Shown here: one piece after another, positions 6,102-6,816 of the stretch
Layout: each line of letters starts with the position of its first letter
Numbering within the stretch: the stretch's first letter is position 1
Assembly: GCA_944332645.1 (NCBI GenBank)
Contig: CALVKK010000059.1
Span: 1 to 6,816, forward strand
Direction of reading: 5' to 3'
From: an uncultured Bacilli bacterium
GTDB taxonomy: Bacteria > Bacillota_I > Bacilli_A > RF39 > UBA660
Length of the DNA stretch: 6,816 bases
The notes under the pieces: model-generated
Seen by the model: only the letters and a program-made list of their open reading frames with translations
What the model was told of the DNA's origin: nothing
Database searches by the model: none
Made by a program: the position numbers and the translations under genes

Positions 6102-6816
6102 TTTATAACCTCCAAAATTAATTTAAAATCGATTTTGTTTTCTGAAATCGTAATAGCTTTTAAATAAGTATCTGTTAAATCGATATTTTTATTAGTATAT
6201 AAAGTAGCTAGTAAATCCCCTTTCAAAACATAATCATTGATCTTTTTGTTTAGAATTATTCCAGCATTATAATCAATAACATCATCTTTTTTTATTCTTC
6301 CTGCACCTAATAAGCAACTAATTTTACCGATTTGCTCGGTATCTATTTTCGTTATATATCCTTCTTTATCAGATAATATTTTATATTCATACTTTGTCTT
6401 AATGTTTAATTTTTCAATTTGCCCATTTTGATATTTAACCATCTCATAAAATTTATTTAGAGCTTGACCGCTATCTAAAACAGATATTACTTTTTCTAAA
6501 GCGTTTTGATAAGTAATATTTTTACTAATACTTATCATATAACTAGCTAAAGTTATTGCTATTTGTTTTAAATCTTCAGGACCATTACCTTTTAAAATAT
6601 CAATGACTTCTTGTATTTCTAACGCATTACCAATATTTTTACCTAATGGTTGATCCATATTTGATAAAACAGCTATTACATTAATATTAGCTTTAGTTCC
6701 TATTTCAACCATGGTTTTAGCTAATTTTTTAGCTTCGGAAATGTCTTTCATGAAAGCTCCTGAACCAACTTTGACATCCAAAACCAAATTACTAGCGCCA
6801 CTAGCTAGTTTTTTAC
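6089..6816 (-). CDS. pdp: Pyrimidine-nucleoside phosphorylase, C-terminal part (runs off right edge)
   Basis: The frame is open from the window edge to TAG at 6089-6091: two bases of a split codon (xGT, compatible with Ser), then 241 residues beginning KKLASGASN. The family is about 430 residues long, so slightly more than half is present. Diagnostic stretches are VLDVKVGSGAFMK, the KK of the SKK pyrimidine-binding segment at the very edge, SNMDQPLGKNIGNALE, and LKGNGPEDL. The C-terminal PYNP_C domain contains LLGAGRIKKDDVIDYNAGI and VLKGDLLATLYT. The enzyme splits uridine and thymidine (and deoxyuridine) with phosphate to base plus pentose-1-phosphate for salvage or carbon use. A TTG at 6787 could be mistaken for a start, but homology continues upstream of it. 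The 3' end overlaps the next gene by 13 bases. Thymidine phosphorylase DeoA is the close alternative; the Bacillus-like sequence favours Pdp. Confidence 0.95.
   Translation of the reverse strand, partial: KKLASGASNLVLDVKVGSGAFMKDISEAKKLAKTMVEIGTKANINVIAVLSNMDQPLGKNIGNALEIQEVIDILKGNGPEDLKQIAITLASYMISISKNITYQNALEKVISVLDSGQALNKFYEMVKYQNGQIEKLNIKTKYEYKILSDKEGYITKIDTEQIGKISCLLGAGRIKKDDVIDYNAGIILNKKINDYVLKGDLLATLYTNKNIDLTDTYLKAITISENKIDFKLILEVIKCSN
6109..6113 (-). promoter_or_regulatory. Strong ribosome binding site of the pncC-like gene, inside pdp
   Basis: GGAGG lies 7 bases before ATG 6101, within the last codons of the upstream phosphorylase gene. It fixes the start and gives the 13-base gene overlap. 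Confidence 0.75.

Noticed and set aside
6785..6787. TTG at 6787 as start of the phosphorylase
   Set aside because: Family sequence (KKLASGASN) continues upstream to the window edge, so the gene is truncated by the window and does not start here.

Overview
The window is an AT-rich stretch of ordinary bacterial chromosome in which every gene I can support lies on the minus strand. Transcription therefore runs from high to low coordinates. It suggests a low-GC Firmicute (Bacilli or Erysipelotrichia-like) from an endospore-forming lineage. The reasons are a recognisable spoIIR, a Soj-type ParA, strong GGAGG or GGTGA ribosome binding sites, and short intergenic gaps. Trp is encoded by TGG, and no gene needs TGA read as Trp, so the standard bacterial code fits and the Mycoplasma code does not. 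Stops are TAA in five genes and TAG in one.

Layout in the direction of transcription: (1) 6816-6089, the C-terminal half of pyrimidine-nucleoside phosphorylase, cut by the right edge. (2) 6101-5637, a divergent CinA-C/PncC-type NMN amidohydrolase, overlapping gene 1 by 13 bases. (3) 5597-5079, spoIIR, followed by a terminator-like hairpin that contains its stop codon. (4) 5029-3701, tilS, with a TATAAT box just upstream. (5) 3686-1731, ftsH, 14 bases after tilS, with an extended -10 box inside the tilS 3' end and a clear intrinsic terminator after it. (6) 1665-469, a secreted or membrane-anchored single-domain NagZ-like GH3 enzyme. (7) 366-1, the N-terminal 122 codons of a Soj/ParA ATPase, cut by the left edge, with a plausible promoter in the 102-base gap before it.

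The genes are mostly housekeeping: nucleoside and pyridine-nucleotide salvage (1, 2), tRNA-Ile2 lysidine formation (4), membrane protein quality control (5), cell-wall recycling (6) and chromosome segregation (7). SpoIIR ties the region to sporulation. Soj and FtsH also influence sporulation in Bacillus, but the proximity here proves no joint function. tilS followed by ftsH is the conserved Firmicute order, with the usual intervening hpt missing.

I found no mobile element, CRISPR array, RNA gene, defence island or clearly new system. The most unusual item is a short Rho_N/SAP-like helical tail at the C-terminus of FtsH. Other points worth a second look are the CinA-C protein lacking the usual TGIAGP motif, transcription signals embedded in coding ends, and a strong excess of ATCGAT that mostly reflects ATC-GAT codon pairs. 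There is no gene-free stretch above 300 bases; the longest gap is 367-468.
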